From AC-49 sp963817035 (GTDB taxonomy: Bacteria; Actinomycetota; Thermoleophilia; Solirubrobacterales; Solirubrobacteraceae), in assembly GCA_963817035.1 (NCBI GenBank), contig CAWFMM010000004.1:310001-374000 (forward strand): a stretch of DNA of 64,000 nt, given 5' to 3'. Below are positions 1-8,562 of this stretch, one piece after another. Every line of letters begins with the position of its first letter. Position 1 is the stretch's first letter. The notes below the pieces were generated by a model that did no database searches, was not told the origin of the DNA, and saw nothing but the letters and a program-made list of their open reading frames with translations. The position numbers and the translations under genes were made by a program.

Positions 1-377
1 GCCGAGAGCACGATCGCCGCGAACAGCGGCTGCTGGACATAGCCGGCGGCCTGCAGAGCAAGACCCACACCGACCCCGATCGCCACCGAGATGCCGAACC
101 CTCCGAGCGCGAGGCGCAGCGCCGGCCCGCGCAACTTGGCAAAGTCGATCTCGAGGCCTGCGAGGAACAACAGGAACCCGAGGCCGAGAAGCGCGAGCAC
201 GGCGACCGGCGCACCGACCTTCACCCAGCCGAGCCCACTCGGGCCGATGAGGATGCCCAGCACGATCTCCAGCACCACGGCGGGAAATCGCAAACGAGGC
301 GCGAGACCGAGGACGAATGGCGCCGCGAAACCCACCGCGACGACGATCAGCAGGTTGGCGTAATGGAGGTCGGCCAT
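1..377 (-). CDS. Kef-type cation:proton antiporter, N-terminal part (runs off window)
   Basis: Reading the minus strand from the ATG at 375-377 gives an uninterrupted 125-residue N-terminus that continues past base 1. It is strongly hydrophobic, with about four membrane segments. It contains a G-P-S-G-L-G-W segment near residue 44 and the F-L-A-G-L-E-I-D motif near residue 72, both typical of CPA2 monovalent cation:proton antiporters (KefB/KefC type). In this family the membrane domain exchanges K+ or Na+ for protons. A C-terminal nucleotide-binding domain may or may not follow, because the gene is cut by the window edge. It is transcribed divergently from the next gene, leaving 81 bp for both promoters. 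Confidence 0.85.
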   Translation of the reverse strand, partial: MADLHYANLLIVVAVGFAAPFVLGLAPRLRFPAVVLEIVLGILIGPSGLGWVKVGAPVAVLALLGLGFLLFLAGLEIDFAKLRGPALRLALGGFGISVAIGVGVGLALQAAGYVQQPLFAAIVLS

Positions 378-458
378 ACGGCGTTCGTCTGCGAGGCCGT
401 CGCCGCGTTACTCCCCGCGATCGTGTAACGCCGAGCACTTCGGCAGGACTCTCGCGGC

Positions 459-1217
459 ATGCCGATCCCCTCCGCCATTCAGGGCTTCATCGACCAGCAA
501 GCCGATGCCGCGCCCACGAAGTACGACGACCTGCGCGCGGTCGTGTTCAACGGAACGCTCAAGCGCTCACCCGAGCCCAGCCAGACCGAAGGGCTCCTGG
601 CGATCGCGCGCGGCGTCCTCGAGCGGGTCGGCGTCCACGTCGATGTCGTCCGCACCGTCGATCACGTGATCCCGCCGGGCGTGTGGCCCGACATGACGTC
701 TCAGGGCTACGACCGCGACGATTTCCCCCGGATCTACCGCGAGCTCGTCGGACCGGCCGACATCATCATCATCGCGGGGCCGATCTGGCTGGGCGATCAG
801 TCATCGCAGACCCGTGTGATCATCGAGCGTCTGTACGCCTACTCGGGCGAGACCAATGACTCGGGACAGTGGTCGTACTACGGCAAGGTCGGCGGCGTGC
901 TCACCACCGGCAACGAAGACGGCGGCAAGCACGTCAGCGCCCAGGTCCTCTACGCCTTGCAGCACATCGGCGTCACCGTGCCGCCCCAGTCCGACGCCTA
1001 CTGGAACGGCGAAGCCGGCCCCGGCGACTCGTACTCCGATCCCGGCAGCGGCGGACCCGAGAACGCATGGACGACGCGCAACACCGTCTTCATGACGTGG
1101 AACATCCTGCACTTCGCCCGCATGCTCAAGGACGCCGGTGGCGTCCCCGCCTACGGCAACTCGACCCGCGACTGGGACCTCGAACACCCCGACCACCCCA
1201 ACCCGGAGTACCGCTGA
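459..1217 (+). CDS. Flavodoxin-fold NAD(P)H-dependent oxidoreductase
   Basis: The 252-residue protein has a flavodoxin-like FMN-binding fold. An N-terminal strand (A-V-V-F-N-G-T-L-K) leads to an S-P-E-P-S-Q-T-E phosphate-binding loop. A hydrophobic D-I-I-I-I-A-G-P-I-W-L-G segment near residue 105 corresponds to the second flavin loop, and a G-G-V-L-T-T-G-N-E-D-G segment near residue 145 to the third. These are hallmarks of NADPH-dependent FMN reductase / WrbA-like proteins, which reduce quinones or flavins in the cytosol. The C-terminal 60 residues are polar and look lineage-specific. The substrate is unknown. It stands alone and diverges from the antiporter gene. Confidence 0.8.
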   Translation: MPIPSAIQGFIDQQADAAPTKYDDLRAVVFNGTLKRSPEPSQTEGLLAIARGVLERVGVHVDVVRTVDHVIPPGVWPDMTSQGYDRDDFPRIYRELVGPADIIIIAGPIWLGDQSSQTRVIIERLYAYSGETNDSGQWSYYGKVGGVLTTGNEDGGKHVSAQVLYALQHIGVTVPPQSDAYWNGEAGPGDSYSDPGSGGPENAWTTRNTVFMTWNILHFARMLKDAGGVPAYGNSTRDWDLEHPDHPNPEYR

Positions 1218-1299
1218 CGCGACCGCGGTGGCGCGATGATTCGCCCTACAGTGAGTAGCCGCGGACGGTGATCGTCGCGGCGGACCCGACGAGGCCCGT

Positions 1300-1845
1300 C
1301 TACGAGATGGTCGAGGAGTACACAACCTGATCGGTCGACCGTCCGCAGCCCGGCGTCGAGACCTCGGCGGCGCCGACGATCAGCGGCCGTACAAACGGCG
1401 GCGCGTGCTTCAGCGTGTCGTGCTCGAGCTGTGTGACGTCGAAGCCGGCATTGCGGATGCTGTCAAGGGTCGAGCGGTTGCAGTGACAGCCGTGCGCGAC
1501 GCGGATGTTGATCGGCATCATGCGATCCTGGAGCCGCGCAAGCTTCTCGTCGTCTGAGCGGACGTGCTCGATGAACAGCAGCCGCGCGTGCGGGCGCAGA
1601 ACACGCCGCAGTTCGCGCAGGGCGCGGGGCTGGTCGTCCACAGTGCACAGCACGAGCGTCGCGACCACCGTGTCGAAACTGTGATCATTGAACGGGAGAT
1701 CCTCAGCGGGCGCGCCTAGCAGCTTCGCGTCCGGCCGCCGCTCAAGAATCCCCTTCTCCGGACGCCGAACCATCGGCTTCTCCGGCTCGGTGAACGTGAG
1801 CGTCCGCACCCCGTCGCCGTAATAGGGCAGATTCGTCCCGAGCAT
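1300..1845 (-). pseudogene. Class I SAM methyltransferase lacking its N-terminus
   Basis: The 181 codons match the middle and end of a UbiE/BioC-type methyltransferase: an A-P-A-E-D-L-P-F segment, then S-F-D-T-V-V-A-T-L-V-L-C-T-V and a post-motif L-R-E-L-R-R-V-L-R-P. The glycine-rich SAM-binding motif I should lie just before the N-L-P-Y-Y-G-D-G segment, but it is missing. The reading frame opens at a TGA only 12 codons upstream of the ATG at 1845, and no motif I is visible in the preceding bases. Without motif I the protein is unlikely to bind SAM, so I call it a 5'-truncated remnant. The alternative is an undetected frameshift in that region. Confidence 0.65.
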
Positions 1846-1996
1846 CTGGGCCGGGGACCGACGCCGCGGGCTGACGCTTCATGTCTACGCACTCGGGTGG
1901 CTGATCGCTACGCAGAGTCCAAGCCGATCCTGCGGGTGCTACTCGGTTAGACCGACCAGATCGAGGCAGACTGCCGAATGTAATGTGTGACGAACC

Positions 1997-2488
1997 ATGA
2001 GCGTCACCCGAGAGGGCGGCTGCGCGTGCGGCTCCGTTCGCTATCGACTCACGGACGAGCCGTTGTTCACGCACGCCTGTCACTGCCTGCAGTGCCAGCG
2101 CCAGACTGGGAGCGCGTTCGTCATCAACCTGATGCTCGAGGCCGACCGCGTCGAGGTGCTCGCCGGTGATCCGCAGCCGGTCGATGTGCCGCGAGACGAT
2201 GGCAGCACCCAGCGCATCTACCGATGCCCCGACTGCCAGGTCGCCGTCTTCAGCGAATACGGGTGGCCCGAGGTGTGGTACGTACGCGGGGGCACGCTCG
2301 ATCAGCCGTCGTCGGTGTCGCCTGACGTCCACATCTTCACCAGGTCGAAGCTGCCGTGGATCGAGCTTCCCGACGCCACCCCGGCGTTCGACGTCTACTA
2401 CGACCGCGAGACGCTCTGGCCGCCGCTCAGCAACGAGCGGATCGAGGCGATCATCGCCCAGCGGAACACGCGCGCCCGCCCAAGCTAG
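1997..2488 (+). CDS. GFA / CENP-V family zinc-binding protein
   Basis: The 163-residue protein has the cysteine pattern of the GFA (glutathione-dependent formaldehyde-activating enzyme-like) fold: C9-x-C11, then C28-x-C30-x2-C33, then C77-x2-C80. These residues bind zinc in the family. Most bacterial members do not act on formaldehyde and their reaction is unknown, so no specific activity is assigned. The ATG at 1997 is followed at once by the conserved G-G-C-A-C-G-S-V-R-Y segment, which fixes the start. It is a single gene with no clear operon partner. Confidence 0.85.
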   Translation: MSVTREGGCACGSVRYRLTDEPLFTHACHCLQCQRQTGSAFVINLMLEADRVEVLAGDPQPVDVPRDDGSTQRIYRCPDCQVAVFSEYGWPEVWYVRGGTLDQPSSVSPDVHIFTRSKLPWIELPDATPAFDVYYDRETLWPPLSNERIEAIIAQRNTRARPS

Positions 2489-2830
2489 ACGTCATTCGAC
2501 GCCTCACGTCAGGTGTCCACGAAGCGGGGGAAGTCCAGTCGGCGTAGTCAAGGTCGGCGGGTGGCCACGTGCCGCCATCCGAAACGCCCGACGCGATCGC
2601 CGACCGCCTGCGCCAGCGAGGCGAAAGACGAGCCTGGGGTCCTCGCGTCCGTCCGCGATGACCAGGCGGCGCCTCCCCGCCCCGACCTCGTCTTGCGCGC
2701 AGAAGGTGTCGTGTTCCTGCTCGGTGTCGACGACAGCCCGCGCTCGCCGAAGCGTTCGCGGGCTCCTGCGAGTAACGGTGACTTCATGACCAGACGCGGT
2801 CCGGCGAACGCGGGACTAGAGTGTGTTGCG
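2489..2830. other. Stretch without a recognised gene
   Basis: These 342 bases lie between the GFA and TfoX-like genes. Open frames cross them on both strands, but none gives a recognisable protein, a plausible ribosome site or family motifs. I see no RNA gene or strong terminator. Confidence 0.4.
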
Positions 2831-3160
2831 ATGGCGTTTTCCGAGGAGCTCGCCGAGCGGATGCGCGAAGTCATCGGTGGTCGCGATGGGGTCAGCGAGC
2901 GCAAGATGTTCGGCGGTATCGCGTGGATGGTCAACGGCAACATGGCTGTCGGCACGCTCGGTGAGGACATGATGGTCCGCCTTGATCCCGAGGATGCAGA
3001 GGAGGCCCTGCACGAACCGCACGTCGGGCCGATGGACTTCACCGGGCGTCGGATGCGCGGCTTCATCACGGTGCAGGCCGCCGGGATCGCGGAGGCCGCC
3101 GACTTCGCACGATGGATCGACGCAGGCGCGGCGCATGCCGCGTCGCTGCCGCCGAAGTGA
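2831..3160 (+). CDS. TfoX N-terminal domain protein
   Basis: The protein is 109 residues when started at the ATG at 2831. The frame is open further upstream, but homology begins here. It consists of one TfoX/Sxy N-terminal domain: an E-R-K-M-F-G-G-I-A-W-M segment at about residues 24-34 and a C-terminal A-A-D-F-A-R-W-I-D helix. In gamma-proteobacteria TfoX activates competence genes. Stand-alone N-terminal domain proteins in actinobacteria have no established role, so only the domain is assigned. It is convergent with the sigma-factor fragment, whose stop lies six bases beyond its own. Confidence 0.8.
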   Translation: MAFSEELAERMREVIGGRDGVSERKMFGGIAWMVNGNMAVGTLGEDMMVRLDPEDAEEALHEPHVGPMDFTGRRMRGFITVQAAGIAEAADFARWIDAGAAHAASLPPK

Positions 3161-3166
3161 CCGCCC

Positions 3167-3463
3167 TCATGGCCACGTGAGTGCGAGCCCGATCTGCGTG
3201 AACAGTTCGGGCTGACGCAGGAACCCCGTGATCCCGCAGATGCGGTCGCCGCGGACGGCGAACACCATCACTCCGTAGGCGTCGTGGGTGCCGACATCGT
3301 CTTCGTCGGCGTAGCTGGCGAGCGCCGGCTGACCGTTGGCGCGCGTCTGGACATGTTTGATGCGTTCGGAATGGCCTTGTGCCGGTTGGGTGGCGAAGAA
3401 CTCGCCGATCGCGTCACGACCGGAGGCGCATGTTGACGGCGGCATGGTCAGCAGAGCGTCATC
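3167..3463 (-). pseudogene. C-terminal fragment of an ECF sigma factor (SnoaL-like tail)
   Basis: On the minus strand the frame reads D-A-L-L-T-M-P-P, then G-R-D-A-I-G-E-F-F, then Y-G-V-M-V-F-A-V-R-G-D-R-I and I-T-G-F-L-R-Q-P-E-L-F. This order is typical of the SnoaL-like C-terminal domain of the long ECF sigma factors. The domain lacks the first part of its fold. The sigma region 2 and 4 sequences that should precede it are absent, and an in-frame TGA lies at 3500-3502. The piece is therefore most likely the 3' relic of a deleted sigma factor gene. A free-standing 92-residue SnoaL-like protein from the ATG at 3445 is the less likely alternative. Confidence 0.6.
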
Positions 3464-3592
3464 GGTGGGCAGCGCGAGCCGTCGTGGCCCGTTATCGACT
3501 CAATCCATCCGACACCGAAAACTCATCGGTCAGCTCGGGGAGCCGTCGGTACTCGCCGACGAGGTGGCGCGACCGGGCGGTAACGTGATCAC

Positions 3593-4042
3593 GTGGCCGT
3601 CGACGTGGAAAGCGAGATCGAGATCGCCCGTCCGCGACGCGAGGTCGCGGCGTATGCGTGTGACCCGGACAACGCGACTGCGTGGTATCAGAACATCAAG
3701 GCTGTCGAGTGGGTTTCGACGCCGCCGCTGGTGGTCGGGTCGCAGATCGCGTTCGTTGCGCAGTTCCTCGGCCGCCGCCTGGCTTACACCTACGAGGTCA
3801 CTGAGCACGTCCCCGGCGAGCGCTTTGTCATGCGGACCGCCGAAGGGCCGTTCCCGATGAGGACCACCTACACGTGGGAGGACACTCCTGAGGGTGGAAC
3901 GCGGATGACGCTGCGCAACAACGGCGATCCGTCTGGGTTCAGCAAGTTCGCTGCGCCCGTGATGGCGCGAGCGATGCGACGCGCCAACGGGAAGGACCTT
4001 CGGCTCCTCAGACAGACCCTCGAGGACCGCGCGGATGATTGA
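3593..4042 (+). CDS. SRPBCC (START/Bet v1-like) family protein
   Basis: This 149-residue protein starts with GTG at 3593. It opens with the strand V-E-S-E-I-E-I-A-R-P that begins SRPBCC folds, followed by a D-N-A-T-A-W-Y-Q-N-I-K-A-V-E-W segment and a F-V-M-R-T-A-E-G-P-F-P-M strand. The C-terminal helix covers about residues 112-145. The fold forms a hydrophobic ligand cavity and occurs in polyketide cyclases, lipid-binding proteins and stress proteins. The ligand cannot be told from sequence. Length is normal and the frame is intact. Confidence 0.8.
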   Translation: MAVDVESEIEIARPRREVAAYACDPDNATAWYQNIKAVEWVSTPPLVVGSQIAFVAQFLGRRLAYTYEVTEHVPGERFVMRTAEGPFPMRTTYTWEDTPEGGTRMTLRNNGDPSGFSKFAAPVMARAMRRANGKDLRLLRQTLEDRADD

Positions 4043-4171
4043 ACGCGGGCCCGAACAGTGGTCACGATCCCGGGCCGCCGCGCGTTCAGGCGACGGGACC
4101 GCGCAAACGGTTGGCAAGTGCGGGGCGCACGTCGGTAACGTCGCCTCAACCACGATCGAGGAGGTGCCGCC

Positions 4172-4421
4172 GTGCATATGCGAGTGGTCAGGTTCACCGA
4201 CGTGAGCGCCGAGCGAGTCGAAGGGCTTCTCGCCCGAGTTGGTGCCGACGGGCCGCCGCCGGACCTGCCCATCGTGGGGCTGAAGATCCTGTTCGACGAA
4301 GGGCAGGGAACTGCTGTTGTCCTGCAGTACTTCGAGACGGCCGAGGACTTAGGCTTCCGAGACGCCGGGCACGCGTGCCTCGGTGGACATGTGCGAGGTG
4401 AAGCTCGAGCTGGAACCCTGA
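4172..4421 (+). pseudogene. Small ferredoxin-like-fold protein gene broken by a frameshift
   Basis: The gene starts at 4172 after GAGGAGGTG and reads well for about 60 codons (R-V-V-R-F-T-D-V-S, later G-T-A-V-V-L-Q-Y-F). Near 4345-4355 the sense moves to another frame, which carries E-T-P-G-T-R-A-S-V-D-M-C-E-V-K-L-E-L-E-P and stops at 4419-4421. I recognise this ending as that of small actinobacterial proteins of this type. Reading straight on gives an unrelated tail ending at 4474. Several codons also appear missing at the junction. The function of the family is unknown. Either the gene is a pseudogene or the tail has been replaced. Confidence 0.5.
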
Positions 4422-4504
4422 CTCTTCCGGTTCGCGCACGCCGATTGAGCGAGGTCCTCGCGAGGGGGGTGTAACGCTGCCCTGGTGAGGAGGACCATCG
4501 GCTG

Positions 4505-6247
4505 ATGCGGTTGCTCTCGGTCAACGTCGGCGAGCCCCACGAGGTGCAGTGGCGTGGTCGCACCGTGCGCACGTCGATCTGGAAATCCGAGGTTTCCGAC
4601 CGCCGTTGGGTCAGCCGCCTCAACGTGGCGGGTGATGCGCAGGCCGACCTCGCCGCCCACGGCGGCGAGCATCGGGCGGTCTATGTCTACGACGTCTCTG
4701 CCTACCGCCACTGGGAACGCGAACTCGGCCGTGACGACTTCATGAACGGCCAGTTCGGCGAGAACTTCACGGTCCGGGGCCTTCCGGATGACGAGGTCTG
4801 CGTCGGCGATCGCTACCGCATCGGCGACGCGCTGTTCGAGGTCACCCAGCCACGGGTGACGTGTTACAAGATCGGCTTGCGGATGGACGAGCCGCGGATG
4901 CCGGCGTTGCTCTACACGCACGGCCGGCCAGGGTTCTATCTGCGGGTGGTCGAGGAGGGCGAGGTCGGCGCCGGCGATGCGATCGAGCGGATCGCGGTGG
5001 GGCCCGGGGCGATGACCGTTCGCGAGGTGAGCGGGCTGCTGTACCTCCCCGGCCAGACCGTTGCCGAGCTCGAACGGGCGGTCGCGATCCCGGCCCTGTC
5101 GGAGGGCTGGCGCCACTCCTTCGAGGCGCTGCTCGAGCAGGCCAAGCAGGGCGCCGGCGGCAATCGCGGCTTGGCGCCGCCGAGCAGCGGACCGCCCGCG
5201 TGGACCGGGCTGCGACCGTTCCGGATCGCACGGGTCGTTCGTGAGAGCCGGTCAATCGCGTCCTTCGTGCTCGAACCGGTCGACGGGGAGCCGCTGCCGG
5301 CGTTCGCGCCCGGCCAGTTCCTGACCGTGCGGGTGCAGCCCGCGGGTGCGCCACGCGCGCTGCTGCGCAGCTTCTCGCTCTCGGCCGCGCCGGACGCGGG
5401 TCACTACCGGCTGAGTATCAAGCGCGAACCCGACGGCGTGGTCAGCCCGCACCTGCACGACCATATCGGGCCCGGAGACGTGATCGAGGTTGGCGCGCCG
5501 CGGGGATTGTTCACCCTCGACCCGGCCGATGGGGACCGGCCGGTGGTGCTGCTCAGCGCCGGCGTCGGCGCGACGCCGGTGCTGGCCATGCTCGAGAGCC
5601 TCGCCGCCTCGGGCAGCGATCGCGAGATCTGGTGGATCCACGGCGCACGCAACCGCGCCGAGCACGCGTTCGCCGACGAGGCGCGCCGTCACCTCGCCGC
5701 CCTGCCCAGGTCACGGTCGCACATCCGCTACAGCCGCCCGGCAATGTCCGACCGTCCTGGCCGCGACTACGACGCCCAGGGGCGGGTGACTCTCGAGGTG
5801 CTTCAGGAGCTCGCCGTTCCGCGCGCGGGTGACCACTACCTTTGCGGTCCGACCGTCTGGATGCGCGAGCTCTCCGACCACCTGTCGACGGCGGGCGTCG
5901 CGCCCGAACGCATCCATACCGAGATCTTCGGCTCCGAGCCGCTCACCGGAGCCGAACGCCCACCGCACCCGCCGGCCGGCCCACCGGGCACCGGTCCCGT
6001 CGTCGCCTTCACGACCTCGGGCCTGACCGTCCGGTGGGACCCAGCGTTCGGGAGCCTGCTCGAGCTGGCGGAGGCATGCGACGTGCCGGTCGCCTGGTCA
6101 TGCCGAACCGGCGTGTGTCACACCTGCGAATGCGGAGTGGTAGACGGTGAGCTCGCGTACCTTCCCGATCCGCTCGAGCCACCCGAGGACGGACGCGCGC
6201 TGATCTGCTGCAGCCAGCCGACCTCCGACCTAGCGCTCGAGCTCTGA
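4505..6247 (+). CDS. MOSC domain - ferredoxin reductase - [2Fe-2S] ferredoxin fusion
   Basis: A 580-residue three-part protein. Residues 1-215 are a YiiM-like MOSC domain with the P-R-V-T-C motif (Cys120), the sulfur-carrying or molybdenum-cofactor-binding cysteine. Residues 235-460 form an FAD/NAD(P)H ferredoxin-reductase module, with R-S-F-S-L-S for FAD and L-L-S-A-G-V-G-A-T-P for NAD(P)H. The last 90 residues are a plant-type ferredoxin with C-R-T-G-V-C-H-T-C (C-x4-C-x2-C) and a fourth cysteine near the end. It is probably a soluble NAD(P)H-driven reductase acting through a molybdenum centre, as YiiM does for N-hydroxylated bases; this role is inferred. It is convergent with the next operon. 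Confidence 0.9.
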   Translation: MRLLSVNVGEPHEVQWRGRTVRTSIWKSEVSDRRWVSRLNVAGDAQADLAAHGGEHRAVYVYDVSAYRHWERELGRDDFMNGQFGENFTVRGLPDDEVCVGDRYRIGDALFEVTQPRVTCYKIGLRMDEPRMPALLYTHGRPGFYLRVVEEGEVGAGDAIERIAVGPGAMTVREVSGLLYLPGQTVAELERAVAIPALSEGWRHSFEALLEQAKQGAGGNRGLAPPSSGPPAWTGLRPFRIARVVRESRSIASFVLEPVDGEPLPAFAPGQFLTVRVQPAGAPRALLRSFSLSAAPDAGHYRLSIKREPDGVVSPHLHDHIGPGDVIEVGAPRGLFTLDPADGDRPVVLLSAGVGATPVLAMLESLAASGSDREIWWIHGARNRAEHAFADEARRHLAALPRSRSHIRYSRPAMSDRPGRDYDAQGRVTLEVLQELAVPRAGDHYLCGPTVWMRELSDHLSTAGVAPERIHTEIFGSEPLTGAERPPHPPAGPPGTGPVVAFTTSGLTVRWDPAFGSLLELAEACDVPVAWSCRTGVCHTCECGVVDGELAYLPDPLEPPEDGRALICCSQPTSDLALEL

Positions 6248-6266
6248 TCGCCCGTCGCGGTCAGCC

Positions 6267-6716
6267 TCAGCTTGGCCGCGCCGCTGGTTGGGCGCGCAGC
6301 CGGGTCACGAGCCATACGAGGCAGGGAATCCAAACCACCGCGACGACGATCGCCAGGTTGCGTGCGTAGTGCGTCGAGGGCAGGATCGTTGGGTTGTTGG
6401 CCAGGCGGCCGTAGCCGCTGACGACCGGGATCGATACGAGCGCGATTGTTCCGGTGATGATCGCCCCGACCTGGATCGGGGCACGCAGGCGCGCGGGCAG
6501 GGTTCGTGCGAGCACGAAGCCGCCGATGCAGATCAGCGGGGCAAGCACGAAGTCATGCAGCACGAGGCCCTCGACGAGGTAGCGCGCCCAGTTCCCGGGG
6601 TGGGTACGGCGCGGGATCTCGAGCAGGTTGATCAGGCCGTAGCCCATCAGTCCGCCGCCGAGCACCCAGCTGATCCAGAACACTGGGCCGCGTGGTGTCT
6701 CGACGGGCGTGTTCAC
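6267..6716 (-). CDS. Small four-helix integral membrane protein
   Basis: The gene starts with GTG at 6714-6716, overlapping the stop of the molybdopterin oxidoreductase gene, so the two are translationally coupled. The 149-residue product has four hydrophobic segments, at about residues 12-32, 50-70, 78-98 and 118-138. No signature motif is visible. Its coupling to a membrane oxidoreductase suggests an accessory or quinone-side subunit, but that is only context. It is the last gene of a five-gene minus-strand operon. Confidence 0.75.
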   Translation of the reverse strand: MNTPVETPRGPVFWISWVLGGGLMGYGLINLLEIPRRTHPGNWARYLVEGLVLHDFVLAPLICIGGFVLARTLPARLRAPIQVGAIITGTIALVSIPVVSGYGRLANNPTILPSTHYARNLAIVVAVVWIPCLVWLVTRLRAQPAARPS

Positions 6717-7942
6717 GTGACCTCCACGCGCGCGAGCCACTTGGTCTGCTGGACGCCGGGGCGAGCGGGGCCGATCAGCCGGACCGGGTAGCCGTGGTCG
6801 ATGTGCAGCGGCTCGCCGTTGAGCTCGAGCGCGAGCAGGGTGTCGGGGTGGTAGGCCTGGTCGGAGTCGAGCTCGGACTTCGAGTACGCGCCGCCTGTCT
6901 GCAGCGAGTGGACACGGGCACTCGCGTCGTCGGGCGCGCCCGCGCGGCGCAGCAGCTCGGCCATCGACACGCCGCGCCACGTTGCGCCGGCGCTCCAGCC
7001 TTCGACGCACGCGATCGGCAGGTGCGCCTCGTGCTGGGGCAGCGCGCGCAGGTCGGCGAGGGTGAGCGTCAGCGGTTGCGCGATGCCCTTGCCGTCGACG
7101 GTCAGGGTGTATCCGGGATCGACCGCTGTCTTCAGCACCCCTGCCCCGGCCGCGGACTTGTTCACCGGCACACCCTGTGGGTTGAGGTTCGACGTCGGGT
7201 CGCGCGGGGCGAGCAGGTCCAACGCCGCGAGCGGCCGCAGCGTCTGGCCGGCGGTCGTCAGCGTGAGGACACCGGCGGCTCCGAACGCGGCGGCGAGGAA
7301 CCCGCGGCGTCCGAGCCCGCCATCGCTGCGCACCGGCTCGCGGGCGACTGCCGCGCGCCGCAGCGCCCGACGCGTCGCCGGCAACTTCGCCCCGATGTGC
7401 GTGACGAGCGCGCCGATGACGATCCACGCCGTCCAGTGGTGGGCGGAGACGAAGTCGAACCGCCACGGATACCAGCGGGCGGTGTTGGCCAGGCCCGTGA
7501 ACAGCTGGAAGAACGCACCGGCGACGAGGAACGGGACGAACGCACGCTCGGCGAGGTGCGCGAGGTTGCGAATCGGCGGCGTCGTGAACAGCCGCGGGTA
7601 GACCGTCCACAGCTTGGCCAGCAGCAGCGGGATCGCCGCCGTGCCGGCCGCGACATGAAGGCCCTGGGTGACGCGGTAGAGGTCGGCCGGGCCGGTCGGG
7701 CGCCACGAGAACCAGCCCGGCGGGTGCTGGATGACGTGTGAGAACTCGCCGGTGATGAAACAGGTGATGAACGAGATCCCGAGCGCGAGGCCGAGGATCG
7801 ACGCGATCCGCTCGGAGTGCAGCGGGCTCGTGTACGAGCGGTCGTCGAGTGGCCCCTTGCGGACGTTGGCCAGCTTCTCGTCGAGGATCCGGCCGAGCGC
7901 GTCGCCGTCGAGGACGTCGCGCGGCGTCAGGCGACGAGCCAT
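6713..7942 (-). CDS. Membrane cytochrome b561-like / sulfite-oxidase-family molybdopterin oxidoreductase
   Basis: A 409-residue fusion started at the ATG at 7940-7942, overlapping the end of the upstream methyltransferase by 16 bp. Residues 45-190 contain four or five membrane helices with several histidines that could bind haem. A twin-arginine stretch, R-R-G-F-L-A-A-A-F, follows at residues 212-220. The C-terminal 140 residues are an SUOX/YedY-like molybdopterin domain with I-A-C-V-E-G-W-S; Cys312 is the expected Mo ligand. The catalytic domain is therefore probably carried across the membrane while tethered to a haem-binding anchor. The substrate is unknown. The cytochrome assignment rests on topology and histidines, not on a full motif. 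Confidence 0.8.
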   Translation of the reverse strand: MARRLTPRDVLDGDALGRILDEKLANVRKGPLDDRSYTSPLHSERIASILGLALGISFITCFITGEFSHVIQHPPGWFSWRPTGPADLYRVTQGLHVAAGTAAIPLLLAKLWTVYPRLFTTPPIRNLAHLAERAFVPFLVAGAFFQLFTGLANTARWYPWRFDFVSAHHWTAWIVIGALVTHIGAKLPATRRALRRAAVAREPVRSDGGLGRRGFLAAAFGAAGVLTLTTAGQTLRPLAALDLLAPRDPTSNLNPQGVPVNKSAAGAGVLKTAVDPGYTLTVDGKGIAQPLTLTLADLRALPQHEAHLPIACVEGWSAGATWRGVSMAELLRRAGAPDDASARVHSLQTGGAYSKSELDSDQAYHPDTLLALELNGEPLHIDHGYPVRLIGPARPGVQQTKWLARVEVT

Positions 7943-8562
7943 GCGAACCACCGTCGCCCGTCGACGTCCCAGGACTCGACGAGCGAGAGCCCGGCCGCGG
8001 CCGCCGTCTCGGCGATGTCGGTCGCGCTGAGCTGCGCCCACGCAAACCACTCGCTCGCGGAGTACTCGTGCTCGAGGCGCACGATCAGCCGCCGGCTCGG
8101 GACGCCGGGTGCGTCGAGCTCGACGAGCGCGCGACCGCCGGGGCGCAGCAGCTCGCGGGCTCGGGTGAGCAGGGCGACCGGGTCGCCACCGATCCCGATG
8201 TTGCCGTCGAGCAGCAGGACCGAGCCCCAGCCACGGATCAGCTCGTCGAAGACCGAACGCCGGATGGCCAGCGCCCCGCGGCGACGGGCGAGCGTGACGG
8301 CGGCGGGCGCGATGTCGATGCCGAGCGCCTGGATGCCGAGCGCGTGCAGCGCGACGACGTGGCGGCCCGGGCCGCAGCCGACGTCGAGCACCGGGCCGTG
8401 GGCGCGTCTGAGGAGATCGTCGTCGACGGCGTCGGCGTCGTTGAGCCAGCGATCGAGGCCGAGGCGGTGGCTGCGTTCGTTCTGGATGCGCAGCCGAAAC
8501 GCGCGGCGCACGTGCGGCTCGGCCCCCAGCGCCGCGGCATAGAAATCGGCGGCGGCGGTCAT
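7927..8562 (-). CDS. Class I SAM-dependent methyltransferase
   Basis: A 211-residue protein with an intact motif I, V-L-D-V-G-C-G-P-G-R-H at residues 58-68. An L-G-I-D-I-A strand follows (motif II), then L-L-R-P-G-G-R-A-L-V-E-L in the post-motif region. The ATG at 8562 overlaps the stop of the preceding DUF2064 gene (ATGA). The acceptor is not predictable. Co-transcription with a GT2 and a DUF2064 transferase suggests a sugar or lipid-linked glycan substrate. Confidence 0.85.
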   Translation of the reverse strand: MTAAADFYAAALGAEPHVRRAFRLRIQNERSHRLGLDRWLNDADAVDDDLLRRAHGPVLDVGCGPGRHVVALHALGIQALGIDIAPAAVTLARRRGALAIRRSVFDELIRGWGSVLLLDGNIGIGGDPVALLTRARELLRPGGRALVELDAPGVPSRRLIVRLEHEYSASEWFAWAQLSATDIAETAAAAGLSLVESWDVDGRRWFAWLVA

